Part shown: one piece after another, positions 10,811 through 23,246 of the stretch
How positions within the stretch are numbered: the first letter of the stretch is position 1
Layout of the letters: each line of letters starts with the position of its first letter
Program-made: the position numbers and the translations under genes
Assembly: GCA_033977485.1 (NCBI GenBank)
Contig: CM066997.1
Span: 75,486,634 to 75,550,633 of the forward strand
Source of the DNA: Hydrangea macrophylla
Lineage: Eukaryota > Streptophyta > Magnoliopsida > Cornales > Hydrangeaceae
Direction of reading: 5' to 3'
DNA: 64,000 nt
Notes under the pieces: model-generated
Databases searched by the model: none
What the model saw: only the letters and a program-made list of their open reading frames with translations
What the model was told of the DNA's origin: nothing

Positions 10811-10818
10811 TATATAAA
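10811..10818 (+). promoter_or_regulatory. Candidate internal promoter of F (TATA box)
   Basis: TATATAAA, followed from about 10850 by a CT-rich leader (to about 10920) of the kind found in plant 5' UTRs. It lies between the integrase remnant and the env-position ORF and repeats the array-then-TATA layout of the LTR promoters. It could drive a separate transcript for the downstream ORF. This is inference from layout. Confidence 0.5.
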
Positions 10819-11062
10819 TCGGGCTATGCCCTAATTTCTTTTCAAACTCTCTTCTCTCTTTTTCCCTTGCAAGACTCTCTCTCCCTCTCAGATCTCTCAT
10901 CTCCCTCTCTTCTCTCCACCAATACCACCACCACTAACCACCATCGGACTGCCGGCCGCCGCCACCAACCACAACCCGTCGCCGGAAGCAACACCACCGC
11001 CGCTGGCATCGCTGCCACGAATACATACACACAATCTTTTCCCTTCTCTCTCTATATCACAG

Positions 11063-12351
11063 GTAACATACCCACTTGTATATATATACACATATATATA
11101 GATCAATACATGCATATAATTATGAAAATCTACACGGGTTTGTCAATTTTGGGTCATTTAGATCACTCTGTTTATATATTTATATTTCTATGCACACAAA
11201 CCCATTCCCAGATTAGTATACATACAAATTTAGGGCTTGGTATTTGGGCATAAAAGCGTCTGTTTGTATATATAGATCCATACAGATATACATATGAAAG
11301 CCCCAAACTCGTAACTACAGTTTTTTTTCTCAAATTGATCATATCCATTTTCTACACGCGGGTATAGATATTCAGATTTCCACTCTCAAACTTTAATGAC
11401 TATCCATTGATTTAGAGTATGTGCGATTGAGAATTTCTAGATCCATATATGTTTATAAGTATGTGTATGGATAAATATCACCATAAGACAGTCATTTCTA
11501 CCTTGACTAGAAAATTGACCCCTCTTATGCATACCAGTCACAAAGCTACACATCGATTAGGAAAAATTTTGACAACAATAGAACTTAACAGAATATTTTG
11601 AGTTTTCTGATTCTAGATCCCACCTATTAAAAGGAATATACTCCGTATGTCAGTTTCTTCTTTTTCACATCACCATATGCACGCCGTTCATGCTGGTTGA
11701 ATTTGGACAACATACAGACCATAAGAACTTCTCATCCTATGACCATTAACCAATTACGTTCGACTCCAAGATACAGTGAAAGGTGCATACGTGCATTTGG
11801 GATTTCGACTCTCAAGTCAATGTACGCCAACCCTAAACAGGACATATGATGGCACCCCTGATTGGTTTAAATCACATTTGTAAGCTATGTTTTGCAATAT
11901 GAATTGAGCTTACTAATGTTGATCTCAGTAATATGAGGTAAGCTTAGTACCATCATGTGGACGATTAATGACGTTGATTTCTTCTTTGCATCGGTTTTCT
12001 CATACCTTACCCTTAGTTGATTTGCTAAGGTCAATCTTGAATCTAATTCTATTCCAGTTTCGTATGACGTTTATAAATATTGTCAAATCAAATAATTTGG
12101 AACAAATCACATTCTATTCTACGATTAATTAAATCAAGCTTATTTGATATTCTTAGAATTATTTATACTGTTATTAAACACGCGGCAAGTACCCTGTGAC
12201 TTGCCGCAATGTGTGTGCCCTTGTCGGGACAGTGGGTGGGAAGGGACCGGCTCTTCTCACAGTTACTGGGTGTTCCCCTGTGAACTCCTATTTTTATAAA
12301 CTGTTAAAATTATATTGATTGTGTCTCTTGCCGGGACGTTTTTCTTTGCAG
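11063..12351 (+). other. Candidate leader intron upstream of env-position ORF
   Basis: Donor context CACAG|GTAACATA at 11062/11063. Acceptor context TTTTTCTTTGCAG|GTGACC ends at 12351 after a T-rich tract. Removing the 1289 bp would join the CT-rich leader to the exon holding the ATG at 12448. A short open frame (10867-11253) spans the donor, but nothing shows it is translated. Confidence 0.45.
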
Positions 12352-12847
12352 GTGACCCATTCCCCTACCCCTTTTTCATTTTCTTTTTCCGGGCGTAGTC
12401 CTGCATTTTCAATTTTTTTAAAAAAAATCTTGCATACCTTTTTAAACATGACCAAACGATCGGCAAAATCCACCTCGTTCTCCCAACCGCCTCAAAAGAA
12501 GTCCAGAGGAAAAGAAAAACAAACAGGTGTACCTCCACCCCCTCCCCCAGACGACCCTAACCCTGATGAGTTAGGACCAAAATGCGCCAACCGCGGCCTC
12601 AATTACGAGGTCGCTGTCGACGCTAAATACTTTGTGTCGAATAAAGACACCAAGTGGGGCCACAACAACCTCACTACCCGCAAGTTGGCCCTACAAATCT
12701 ATTTCTGTTATCCTGACCTCATAAGTTATCCACGTCTCGTCCACTTATTCTATCAGACCATGCGATACCATAAACAATCCCTTAGCCAACACGCATTGCG
12801 GCAAGTCACAGGGTACATATTGGCACGAGAATATAATTGTGCACTCT

Positions 12848-14409
12848 TGTGCAATACCCAAGTGTAGGTAGACGTGCAAATAGTAATTGGTAAGACCAGG
12901 TTGATCCCATAGGGAAGGTGTTGACCTATCAACTTAGACTAAACTCAAAAGAAAGGAAAAAATTCAATAAGATTTAATAATGGTGCAGAACACAAAGTTC
13001 CACAAACTAAGACTACTAACGAAAGTAATTCAGATTAAACTAAAGAACTAATTAGCTAATTAAAGCAATATTCTAAAATAGGATTTAACTTTAAGAAGAA
13101 AGTGTTGGGATTACACGAATCCACAGTAATCTAACCATCTACCATGCAGTTACTTTGAAGCACTAAGGAGTATATTACCCACAGTTTTCCATATTTCTCT
13201 GAAAATAAAGAATCCATAGCCCTTTCATGACCGGGACTACATCATCACAGTTAACTTGAAACATGTGAAAGCGGTTTAATTCAATAGTTAAGACTCGCAC
13301 CTACAATGGTGTCAGCATTGAAAGTGGTTTGCAAAATGTATTGAAAGAAAATGCCTTAGGGCCTTGATTTTGAAAACTGTTTTGACAAACTGAGCATTTA
13401 GGGACAGTATGATAACGAATCTCAAAAACAAAAGGTCCTAGAATACTGCAGAGAACATCCTCAAGAATCAGAGAGTTCGATCGATCGACGATCGTTCGAT
13501 CGATCGAAAGCCTTCATCCCTCAATCGATCGAAATGTCCTTCAATCACTTGACCATCTCTGGTTCGATCGATCGAACTACCTCTGATCGATCGAACACAG
13601 GATTTATTTTGCTGCATGGCAGAGGCTGGAGATCACTGTTTCATCGTGTTCTCCCAACCCTAGGACTACTCAGACATCGTCTGGAGTATCACAGATCGGT
13701 TTTTATCATATAAAAACATTAAGGCTTTGTTTGGATGTGAGTTTTTCATGAAAACTATGAAAACTAGTGATTTTAACTTATCTAGCATGCAATACTACGA
13801 GAGTGAAGATTAAACTACGACTAACTAAGTACAGAATGTACATAAAACAATAAATAAGTAACCTGGAATGAAAAACTTGTATTAAACTGTAGGAATCCGA
13901 GATCACAACATAAAACCTTGAATAAAAACGTACAAAATACCAAGAAAAACTCTCCTCTCTCTCTAAAACTGATAAAAAAACAAAAGTTGGGCATCCCTTG
14001 GGACGTATACAATGCTCATATAAATAGAAAAACTAAAGGCTAGGGTTAAAATTCCGCAACTGCTGCGTACACCAAAGTTTCTGAAAATACCATGTTCGAT
14101 CGATCGAACATTTCTCGATCGATCGAACATTTGAAACTCAAGCGCTTCAACTTTCTTTAAGCGATTGAACCTTCGATCTATCGAACTGTCGTCGATCGCT
14201 CGAACTTCAAACTTTAGCTTTGAATTCTTTTATCAGCACTCCAGCATTCCAGTTGTCCTGACATTCATCTCTCTAGACCACACAGCAGAGATCTGCACAA
14301 ACAATAGCTAAAACAATACAACTTATCATAGATTAATCACATTGTATGAAGACTAGCCTTGTAATGCAAATTGCAGATAAAACGGAAAGTTGTGATTAAA
14401 ACCAATGCA
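12848..14409 (-). mobile_element. Solo LTR H (1562 bp) inside the env-position ORF
   Basis: Ends TG...CA. Flanked by ACTCT (12843-12847) and ATTCT (14410-14414), a 5-bp duplication with one mismatch. The left end has the GTTGATCCCATAGGGA block, similar in type to the U5-end block of the Athila LTRs, which suggests minus orientation. Contains TCGATCGA arrays (13476-13600 and 14095-14205) and a TATA-like box (14019-14026). No internal region or second LTR, so it is a solo LTR. The reading frame of the host ORF is in phase on both sides. Confidence 0.75.
14095..14205. repeat. TCGATCGA array near H promoter
   Basis: Repeats of GTTCGATCGATCGAAC-type words, about 70 bp upstream of TATTTATA (14019-14026) on the minus strand. 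A second array of the same word lies at 13476-13600, downstream of the TATA box. Confidence 0.75.
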
Positions 14410-15697
14410 ATTCTCCCTTTTAGCATGGTTGTATTTTACAAATACCCCCGCTTTGCACATATTATCCAGGACATGTGTAGTGGTAGCTCTGGATCAGGGG
14501 CAATCTATACGCCGATCTCATATGCCCCGCCAGATGTGGTTTGTCGACCATGTCTTTAAACAAAACCTGTACCCCCTTGGTCACGAGCAAGAACCGACCA
14601 AGGAGTTCCATCATGCCCTCTACGCTGTTTATCGCGGAGACTGGTTTCATCCCGGTCTCGTGATTATGGAGAGCATGCGCCTCACTATCCAGGCCATAGA
14701 TCATTTTGTCGACTCTAAACTCCTACTACCTTACCCTCGCACCATTACGGCCATTCTCCGGGCCAAGGCCTTCCCTATCCCCGCCGATGAGCCGATAGAT
14801 GGACGTATTCCAGAGTTAGCTTTCGCCGATTGGAAGTTGAGCTTGGATCTTCTCGATTTAGAGGTGAGGAGAGCTCGCGAACAGGCCCAGGCACGTCGGA
14901 AGCAGGCAGCACAGTGTCCCCCTCCCCGAAGGATACCCCGTATGCTTAGACTTATGGGAACGTCTGTGCATTCCATGGAGAGACCCTGCACCTTCAGTCC
15001 TATATGCGCTCATATATCCAGCTGGCCCATCCAGACTAGTTGGACGACATTCTGGCCCAGGGCGAGGCTGCCTACCAGTCTGCCTTTCCGAGACTGACGC
15101 AACAGGTGGCCGAGGAGCAGGGAGAGGTGCAGGGCAAGGAGGAGGAGGCTGGAGACGGTGATGGAGATGATGGAGGTGACGAGAGTGATGGGGATGGCGA
15201 TGGTGCTGCGACTACTGGCCAGGGGAGTACAGGATTGGAGTTGGTGCTGTTGGAGGGCGGGGATGATTAGACTAGGCTTGGGAGGGGTGACAGACATTCT
15301 TTTTCATTTTTTCTTGTATTTGGATGGGTGCAAGGATTCAGACATTTGCAGACACTGAACTGTGTATTGTTTATTTCATTTTTCTGGTTATTTATTAGGA
15401 TGGTAATGTACCCGGCTTTGACCGGTTAGTTTATTTTTTGTCTTTAATTTTTTTATTTTTGGTTACGTGGGTCTGTAATTATTTCGTTATGCATTTATTG
15501 TTTTTCTTTTATGGTTGATTTTATTCCTGTTGCTTCTGGTTAGTCACATCAGTAACATCACTATTAATTAGTTCTGCTTCCACTTTCTTGTTTGGCTAAA
15601 TAATGTTTTCGTTTATTCATTTTGAGCGATTGTCATTGAATTAATTATGCACAGCATTTCCAACTCCCATTCCACTATAATAGGAATCTCTTAGGTT

Positions 15698-15711
15698 CAG
15701 GTTTGGGGGTA
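15698..15711 (+). other. Internal polypurine-like tract 1 of F
   Basis: CAGGTTTGGGGGTAA, matching the real tract before the F LTR (21902-21915), but followed by no LTR. Element A has an equivalent at 4191-4203. Confidence 0.6.
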
Positions 15712-15919
15712 ATTATGTCAGAATTTCTATTTAAATTCAACACTACATTGCCTAAGTTTAAAATTTGAAATTCATTAATGCTACGCAATCAAGTAACGAG
15801 TAACGTTAACTTTATTACTTCTAATAACTTCGACTAATACTGTTCAATTGTGGCTTAATTTTTGGTTTCAGGTTTTTAGTTTTCTGATATCCATATAGTG
15901 CCTCAACCCTCATATCTCT

Positions 15920-16686
15920 TTGTCATCCTCACATTATAGACCATCCTATGTCACCCCTACTTCACTTGATAGGTCTTCAAGTGAGTCGGGTCATTATTCC
16001 GACTCTAATTCTTCCACTTTTGATACTTTACCGAGTCCTAGGGTAGCCAAGTCTTACGTTCCAGACGGTCGTCCCAGCTGGAATCGTCGTCGTCCTCGCA
16101 TTCTCGTGCGTACTTGTTCTAATTCTTTGGACGAGGATGACCTTTTCAGTGATGACCCTGCCGTTATCGACGGCCCTTATGGCGCTCCACCGACATCTTC
16201 TGAGTCTTCCTCATCTGATTCGGTTGATTCCTCGACTGATGATGACAATGAGGAAATTCTTTCAAATCTAGCTGCCATTTCTTTGTCTGATCCTTTATTG
16301 ACCGATGTACCTACACCTGAGGTTACTTATCCCTATAGGGACCTCCCTGATTATGTGCTAGATGTTGTTCGACAACATTCGGGTCACCCTAACTGGGCAC
16401 CTGAGGATATTGCCTCATTCTTTGTGCCGAGGATGATACGATTGATTTGTGTCCGGGTATTATCGAGGAGACTGAGGTAGACGTGGTTCCGGAGATAACT
16501 GCTGAGGATGATTTTGATGAGATGGGACCATCTTTTGATCCTGCTACACATCCGGAGTGGGAGCTAGTCGATTGGTACTTTCGTTCTGGCATGCCTCCTC
16601 CTTCAGACGTGTTTCGTGGTGTGGACATCCTGGTTATCTTCTATGAGGACTACATCCATGTCGTTGTCATGTTCCCACCTGCATAG
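15920..16686 (+). pseudogene. Acidic Ser/Asp-rich ORF of F, frameshifted
   Basis: An unrecognised frame after the env-position ORF. The first segment (15920-16480) is rich in Ser and Asp (SSSESGHYSDSNSS; SSSSDSVDSSTDDDNEE) and has no ATG at its head (it opens with TTG after an in-frame TAG at 15896). A shift near 16415-16445 moves the similar acidic coding pattern to a second frame ending at 16686 (EDDFDEMGPSFDPATHPEWE). Stop-free length and biased composition favour a real coding remnant. No domain or function can be assigned. Confidence 0.45.
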
Positions 16687-16698
16687 GGACATGCAGTG

Positions 16699-16711
16699 AT
16701 TTGGTTTGGGG
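16699..16711 (+). other. Internal polypurine-like tract 2 of F
   Basis: TGGTTTGGGGGAG, 15 bp after the acidic ORF stop. Resembles an Athila polypurine tract, but no TG-starting LTR follows and the element continues to 21915. Confidence 0.6.
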
Positions 16712-17371
16712 GAGTATATGGACATTCATTCATTTTAGTGTAGTCATTTTATTTTTGTTTTTGAATATTTTCTTTCTTTAGTAATTCAGAATTTATTTTT
16801 CCAATTTTTCGTTGTTTCGTTCATTTGTTATTTCTTTTATTCATTGAAAAAAAAAAGAAAAATAAAAGAAAATATAGAAGAAAGAACATTTTATTAGTTC
16901 TATAAATAAAAAAGTACAGATTCTTAATATTGTTCAATGTTGCGTTACTTCTTATGGCAATTAGATTTCGTTGAAATTTTGAAATCCAGAGAGTATGTAA
17001 TCCGATGTTTACCGAATCTTTGAAGGTATGTCTTGAGAACTATATATCCTTAGAATTATTGTTTGATATCTTATACTTGCATAACTTTTTGCACGGCACG
17101 TAGTCATATGTATACATATTGACATTGAACTATAATATAACTTGGATTTCTAAATAGTAAAATTGTGGAGACTAGAACCCAATGAGCTTAGAGCCTTTCA
17201 TCCTTCTTTAGGGTTTTTAATGTGATATATCGCATTATTTCGTTGATTAGTCTCATTATTTCTTTAGTTTGATTGAAAGTCGAGTTATTATTATAACTAT
17301 TGTGTTTAAATCAAAAATTTATTTCATTTAATATCGTAACATTGAAGAATCATGTGACTCTGGAAAATGAC
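16712..17371 (+). other. Non-coding 3' region of F, left part
   Basis: AT-rich with no coding signal. Ends in ATGAC (17367-17371), the left target duplication of solo LTR B. Continues at 20652. Confidence 0.65.
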
Positions 17372-18233
17372 TGTAGACACCCCATTTTGTCGGCTATCAG
17401 ATTTAGGAGACCCATAGCTTGGTGGTTCACGATGATCGTAAAAGACTCAAAAGGACTCTCGGAAGACAGCTTCATCCCTCAGAATGCTCAGAATGACCAA
17501 AATGCCCCTGAAAGCCCGAAAACTCCCAGATTTGGTCCCAAAGTTTTGAAAACATGATATGTCGTAAGAAAAGCGATAAAATGAGTTTTAAAGAGAAATC
17601 GACTAAAATCGCCAGCTCCCAGAGACCCCCGGAAGTCCCGGAAGCTCCCGAAAAGTCTCCGTTGACCGGTTTGACTAGGTTTGACCAAGGTTTGACCAGG
17701 TTTGACCAAGTTTGACCAAGTTTGACCGAAATCGTCCAAATTCACCAAAATCATGAAGAAAGTGTTAAAACAAGTTCCAAAAGAAAATCGAGCGAAAACA
17801 TCAGCTCCCGGGAACTCCCGGAGGTCTCCAGAACTTCCCGGGAATCCCAGGTTTGACCAGTTTGACCAGAATTTGACTTTGGAACCAGGGAATCAAAACA
17901 ATTTTTAAACATTTTTCATGGATACTAGAGGTCAATAGCTTTCCAACGGCATATCGCACATAATTTCTGGATTTAAAATGAATTTATTATGAATTTCCAA
18001 AGGCAAAAAAGGCGATCAAATCGGCTTTTATCGCGAATACCGCAAAACTTTTCAAAGTGACCTATCCCCGAACTATTTTTTATGTAAAATAGACTCCATT
18101 ACCTTTCCAACGGTATATCACAACCTCAATTTGGAGTTCGTATGCATTTTCTGTGAATTTCGGACGAAATAGGGCCTTTTCGCGAATACCGGAACTTCAG
18201 GGGGCCTAAACAGCATTATCTGGACGGGGGAGG

Positions 18234-18280
18234 AGCAGTGCCGCCGCGGCACTGGCCCACTGCCGCCGCGGCAGTCCCCT
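18234..18280. repeat. GC-rich hairpin array of solo LTR B
   Basis: GCAGTGCCGCCGCGGCACTG-type palindromes, about 140 bp upstream of TATATAAA at 18420-18427. Corresponds to 46895-46957, 54781-54819 and 58552-58601. Confidence 0.8.
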
Positions 18281-18419
18281 CCAGAGCAGTGTATTTTTGT
18301 AATTTGTTTTGTGGTCCCATTTTGATTAATCAAAAATCAAAACGACATAGTTTTATGATTTCAGATATTTGGAGCCAATGGGAATACTTTCTAAATTCCA
18401 AAACCACCCCAAGTTGGCC

Positions 18420-18427
18420 TATATAAA
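18420..18427 (+). promoter_or_regulatory. TATA box of solo LTR B
   Basis: TATATAAA in the context CCTATATAAACACC, conserved in all B copies (minus strand at 46742-46749, 54628-54635 and 58399-58406). Confidence 0.65.
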
Positions 18428-20651
18428 CACCCCATTACTCCTCATTTTAGAGGGGTCAAATGTAAGCTTTGAAAAAGTTTGGGAGAAAAGTTGTAGAGAT
18501 AAGGTTAGAATAGAGAGAAAGAAGCTTCCTTCTTTGATTTTCCAAAACAAAAGTGAGTTCTAAACTTTGTTTTTACTTCATTACTCCCATTTATTTCAAC
18601 ATTCAATACTCCCAACCACCATTTTAGTGAGCATTCAAGAGAGTGGAAGCTTCTTCCATGTCTAGTATCATTACATATGAGTGAAACACCAATCTACAAG
18701 TCTCATGCTTCATGAATATCATCTATTGATTATCATCTACTTGCTTGTTTATTTATTGTTCATCTCTTCTTATCCCATATCTTTTTATTTTCTTTATTTA
18801 CTTACTAGTTCATCATCATCTAAGAGATGACATGAAGTTTGGGGTGAGTGAATCCTTATGGATAGTAGCTCTTGACCTCAAAAACATGTTTGATAGATGA
18901 TGATCATAACCTCAATACTTCCAAGGTATTCTTGGAATGTATTGAAGTTATGTTCAAAAATAAAATAAATCTCTCCAACAATCTTGGAGGTTCTTAATGA
19001 TGAGTTTGATGTGGGTATTCTAAGTGGCTATGGTCCTTATTGAGTGTTAAAAATATGTCTTCAAAACATCTATTTCAAAACACCTCTCAATCCCTCTCAT
19101 TTGGTTTCAAGAAACAAAACTTTGTTTTTTTCCAAAATCTTCAAAACAACGAGTCAAAACAGTGAGTGAGTTGAGTTCAAAGATTTCTCTAGAACTCAAT
19201 ACTCAACATATGGATGCAAGGCCACTTGGAAAGTCTTCCTAACTCATTGGAGAACACCCATGATTTTTGGTTTGACTTGGAAGTACTTGGAAATGGTCCA
19301 TTTGGATCCCAATATTCCTTCTAAACATTCTGATTTTGCTGTCACAGCAGCTAGGTCCATTTCCAACCTCTTTTATAGAAAACTTTTCCAAAAAGGGTGG
19401 TCCTAACTTTTTTTTCCCTTAAAATTCAATGTCTTAGGGAACGTTCTGTATAAAATGGGCCTCTAGATCATTATATTTCATTTTCTAAGATTTTTCAACA
19501 TTTCAGTCGACGGTACGGACTCTGTTTCTGAGTGACCTTCATTGTTTATATGATTTCTCTCAATCTGTGATAGCTATCCAAGATTGGCCTTTCGGGTTGT
19601 GTTCTATACACAATAAGGAAGATCTACATAAAAAATCATGCATTGAAAACACTCTTAACCCCTCTTTTCAATTTCCAAAAGATCATGCTACTGTTCTGTC
19701 CACTATTCACAGCAAGCACATTTCAACTTTCATCCTTTGATTTGATGCTTGTATGCATTCCAAATTAGTTCATATCTTAGGAAGTAGTTCATACTACATT
19801 TGTACATATCCCATGATTATTTCATTCATTCATTCATACACATTTTAGACTTCTAAGTCATTCTAGAAATCCATGTACACAAAACACACTACAACCTTTG
19901 CACATTTTAGATACATACATTGCATTCATGCAAGATTTGGGGTTTTTGTAACTCTTAATCTAAGAAGATTATAAAGAATGATCACGATCATACGTTCATG
20001 CTTCCCCTTTGATCTAATCATCCTTTCTCATCCGTCCCGGGGATTGAGAGATCTTCTTTTCTCAAAGAATAACATGCATCATACTAGCTTGTTAAGCATA
20101 TTTTGATTTCTTTGTTTATTTGTTTTAAGAACAATTCATGTCCCCTTTAGATTAGGAAAACTTGATTAATTGATATATGATTAGACGATTTTTCCTAGGT
20201 TTATTTGTGTGATCTTTCACTTCGCATTGTGTGATATTTGGCTTAGATCTTATGAATGATATCTTATCTTTAGATCTTTCATTTCAAGTTTCTTATGTGA
20301 TGTAATATACTATCGTAGTATTATTTGTCGAACCATACATAGTATAAGATGATTATTTGGATGCTAATTGAGGCCCGTCGAAAGACGGGGCGAGTTGAGG
20401 GTGTTTTAGTAGCGACAAAGGCTCCTTCCTCTCTCGTACCAAACCCCGAACCAAGTTCTTTGGTTATGAAGGGCCGGTGCCCTTATCCGCTTGGGTGAGT
20501 CAAAATTAGATTTCTTGGTTCCTTAAAGACCAAGTGGCGACTCTGTATCTGTTTTTAACAGACCATTTTATTTTCTTTGATCCAAGTCAAATTCCTTTTC
20601 AAACACAATCTCAAACAAGAGAAGTGGTCCACTTCCGGTGTCCACAATGAC

Positions 20652-21901
20652 ATTAGGACATCTGTTTAATAAAACCTTTCAACCTTTGGCTTACCTAATA
20701 CAAATATTTTTATCCTTTGTTAACCCTTTTTGAGCCTTTTTAAGCCTTTGATTTGATCACCTATTATCATACCCACTCCGATATGGAGTTTGCCACTATT
20801 AAATGTTACCAAACCCATGTCCAAGAGTAATTGAGGAATAGTTTTTCATAAAGAAATCGGGCTAATAAATGACTAAGGAAAAAGTGATGTATTGAGTAGT
20901 AAAAGAAATGGGGTATAAGAAGTATAAAAAAATAAAAAAGAAAAAAGAAAAGAAAATAGATAATGGAAAAGGATTTAAAAAAAATTAAGAAGGAGATGAA
21001 TCTCTTGAAAGAGATAAAGAAAAGAAAGAAAAAGTGAAATAACTAGTTGTTATAGTAGAGCCCTTGCATTACACATTAAGGCTATTCCTATGTACTTACG
21101 GACTCTTTGAATCCCTTTTTGCCTTTCTTTTTTGAGCATTAACCCTTGACCAACATTACAACCCATGTAAAGTCCTAGTTGATTCTATGAAAACATGATT
21201 TGAATATGGAACCGATAGAAAAATGGAATTAAAGCATGGTAGTAATAATATTTACTTGGCGATTGATACCTATTCATGAGACTATTTTATTTTTTCTGTC
21301 GTGTTATACGTTGTTTCGTGTCTTATGCGAGATTTATTTGCGTTGTATAAGAATTATCTTCCTCGCATATATCCGAGTAATTACACCTATTTCTGAGTGA
21401 TTTCATTTTCGAGTGTAATTAATAACGTGAGATTTGTAGTCGACGCATCACTAGATAGTCATCTGATTTATATTCCAAGTTCATAGTTGCTGTGTATCCA
21501 CCTGATTACTATTTCACACACATACGAGTCTTCCGTATATTCTATTGATTCTGATGATATATGTTTTCAGATTATTTTCATAATGTAGGAAGGCGTACGA
21601 TTGTTTTACTCTTGATAATTTAAAGTTTCATTTAAATTTGATTTTCACAAGGAAGGATGTTGACATTGAAATATTTTAAATTTTGAATAAATTTTTATTT
21701 TCACAAGTTACTAAAGATGGTTGTGGGTGACTTGTTGACGAGAACCCTCACGAGACTTCACTCGTCCGACTAGGGACACCTAAAGGTTTAAAAGGCTTAT
21801 TGCACAAGCTAAGTGCAATCATTATCCATACGAAAATGAATTAGAAATTTTTAGTATTAGTAGTTTTATTTTATTCTTTTTGCTCGAGGACTAGCAAAAT
21901 G
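20652..21901 (+). other. Non-coding 3' region of F, right part
   Basis: Continues F after solo LTR B. 21700-21915 is clearly related to the minus strand of A at 2417-2620 (ACGAGACTTCACTCGTCCGA and flanks), confirming Athila identity. No coding signal. Confidence 0.75.
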
Positions 21902-21915
21902 TAGGTTTGGGGGTG
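21902..21915 (+). other. Polypurine tract of F
   Basis: TAGGTTTGGGGGTG directly before the LTR start TGATCGGG at 21916. Confidence 0.85.
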
Positions 21916-23246
21916 TGATCGGGAGAGAACAAATCCTAATTATACGCCTTAATTCACATGTGTTAGTTGTTTTTATCCTATTTTTGGTATAATTTTACTT
22001 TGTTTTCCACTTTCTGTCAGGTTTTAGGAAAAAACAAGAATTTCCAGTTAAATGGGGTGAAAAAGTAGGAAGAAAGAAGTTGAAAAAGCCACCTCGCGCG
22101 CGCAGCTCGTTCGCGCGAAACTCAGAAAATCTCTCGCGCGATCCGCGCGCACGACCTCCCAATTACACGTTCGAGCGATCCGTACAAAAACTAAAGTTGC
22201 GTATTTTGCTACACTGAAGAGCCCTATGCGAACGAAATTGCTGAATGATATCCAGATTATATGTTACAGCTGTTTTAGACGGATTGGGTTTAGGAAAGCT
22301 TCCAAAAACCTTTTAAAACTCTATATATACTTTGTTTTAATAATTTTTAGGGACACACATCCTTAGACACATTCATTCATTGAAGACTTTGGAAGGCAAG
22401 AGGAAGGAGAAGAGCAAGCTTGAAGGTCTCTCATGGCTACCATCAATTCAATCTTCACGCTTTCAACCACCATGTGCAACTAAACTCCTAATCTAGGGTT
22501 TCAATGAAACCTTAGCTATGTAAAGGGGGAATTCTATGCTTTTCTATTTTAGGATTTTATGTATTGGATAGTGATTGTATGTTGGTGGATTATTTATAAT
22601 CAATTTTTAATGTTAATAATCAAGAGTATTTTGGATCTATTCTTCTCTTAGATTTTTCCTTATGCTTATTGAACTCAATAATCCTTGATTTCTGTGATTG
22701 ATAGGAGTATTTACATACAATAGTGCTTATGTGGTTGTGATGTTTAAATCTTTTATAATTCATGCTTAGGAAAGATGAGTTATGCTACACCCTAGTTATA
22801 GGTAGATAATTCATGTGAACAATAGATGGATTATGCTTAGATCAAACTAACAATATCTTCTTGACGATGCTATTGGGCTTGTAGCCACGATAGATCATAA
22901 CTGTCCAAACATAGAACTTAGAATAGAAAGTCTAAACCCCCGATGCATAGTTAGTGGTGGATTTATAATCCTAGATCTCATCTATGCATATTTAAACCAA
23001 TTTTCAATTTAGCATAGTAGTTTACTTAGATTAAATTTTAGAAGCTATTCTCATAATTCCATAGTTTAATTCCATTGTGATAATCAAATCAATCAAACTT
23101 TCGATTTTCTTATAACTAAATAGATTAGATTTTATTAATTAAAGGATAAAAATTAGCAATCTCTGTGGGTTCGACCTTTACTTTTACTACTACAAATCTT
23201 TAGAAAAGTAAAGTACACTTTTTATATCTTGATTTTGACAAGATCA
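21916..23246 (+). repeat. 3' LTR of Athila element F
   Basis: 1331 bp, starts TGATCGGGAGAGAAC and ends TTGACAAGATCA. Same family as the A LTRs on the opposite strand but clearly diverged. CG-rich array at 22093-22176, TATATATA at 22322-22329, and the U5-end block CTCTGTGGGTTCGACC near 23161. Followed by D LTR sequence, so F is inserted in D. Confidence 0.88.
22093..22176. repeat. CG-rich array of F LTR
   Basis: Decayed TCGCGCGAGCG-type words (CTCGCGCGCGCAGCTCG and others), about 145 bp upstream of the TATA-like box at 22322-22329. Confidence 0.75.

Larger units (their letters stand above)
12448..15270 (+). pseudogene. Athila env-position ORF (plant transposon protein type), split by solo LTR H
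   Basis: The likely start is ATG 12448 (MTKRSAKSTSF), after a Lys/Pro-rich head with a run of prolines. The first part runs to 12847, solo LTR H occupies 12848-14409, and the frame resumes in phase at 14410, so H excision would leave one frame. The second part has the pattern VDHVFKQNLYP...HALYAVYRGDW...LLLPYPRTITAIL, which recalls the ATHILA / putative plant transposon protein family. The C-terminus (about 15085-15270) is very acidic (EEEAGDGDGDD). A frame change near 14950-15040 and a TAG at about 15037-15039 break it. Its role is unknown; the env analogy rests on position only. Confidence 0.6.
17372..20646 (+). mobile_element. Solo LTR of Ogre/Tat-like family B (3275 bp)
   Basis: Starts TGTAGACACCCC and ends CCGGTGTCCACA, flanked by exact ATGAC copies (17367-17371 and 20647-20651). 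Homologous in inverse orientation to the LTRs at 29865-47636 (split), 54066-55666 and 57279-59446. No internal sequence, so LTR-LTR recombination removed the body. Contains GGTTTGACCAA repeats (17675-17740), a GC-rich hairpin array (18234-18280) and TATATAAA (18420-18427). The last 300 bp include the AGTGGCGACTC segment conserved in this family. Confidence 0.93.

Noticed and set aside
16699..16711. Polypurine tract marking the 3' LTR start of F
   Set aside because: No LTR-like TG start or repeat follows; the true LTR begins at 21916 after an identical tract.
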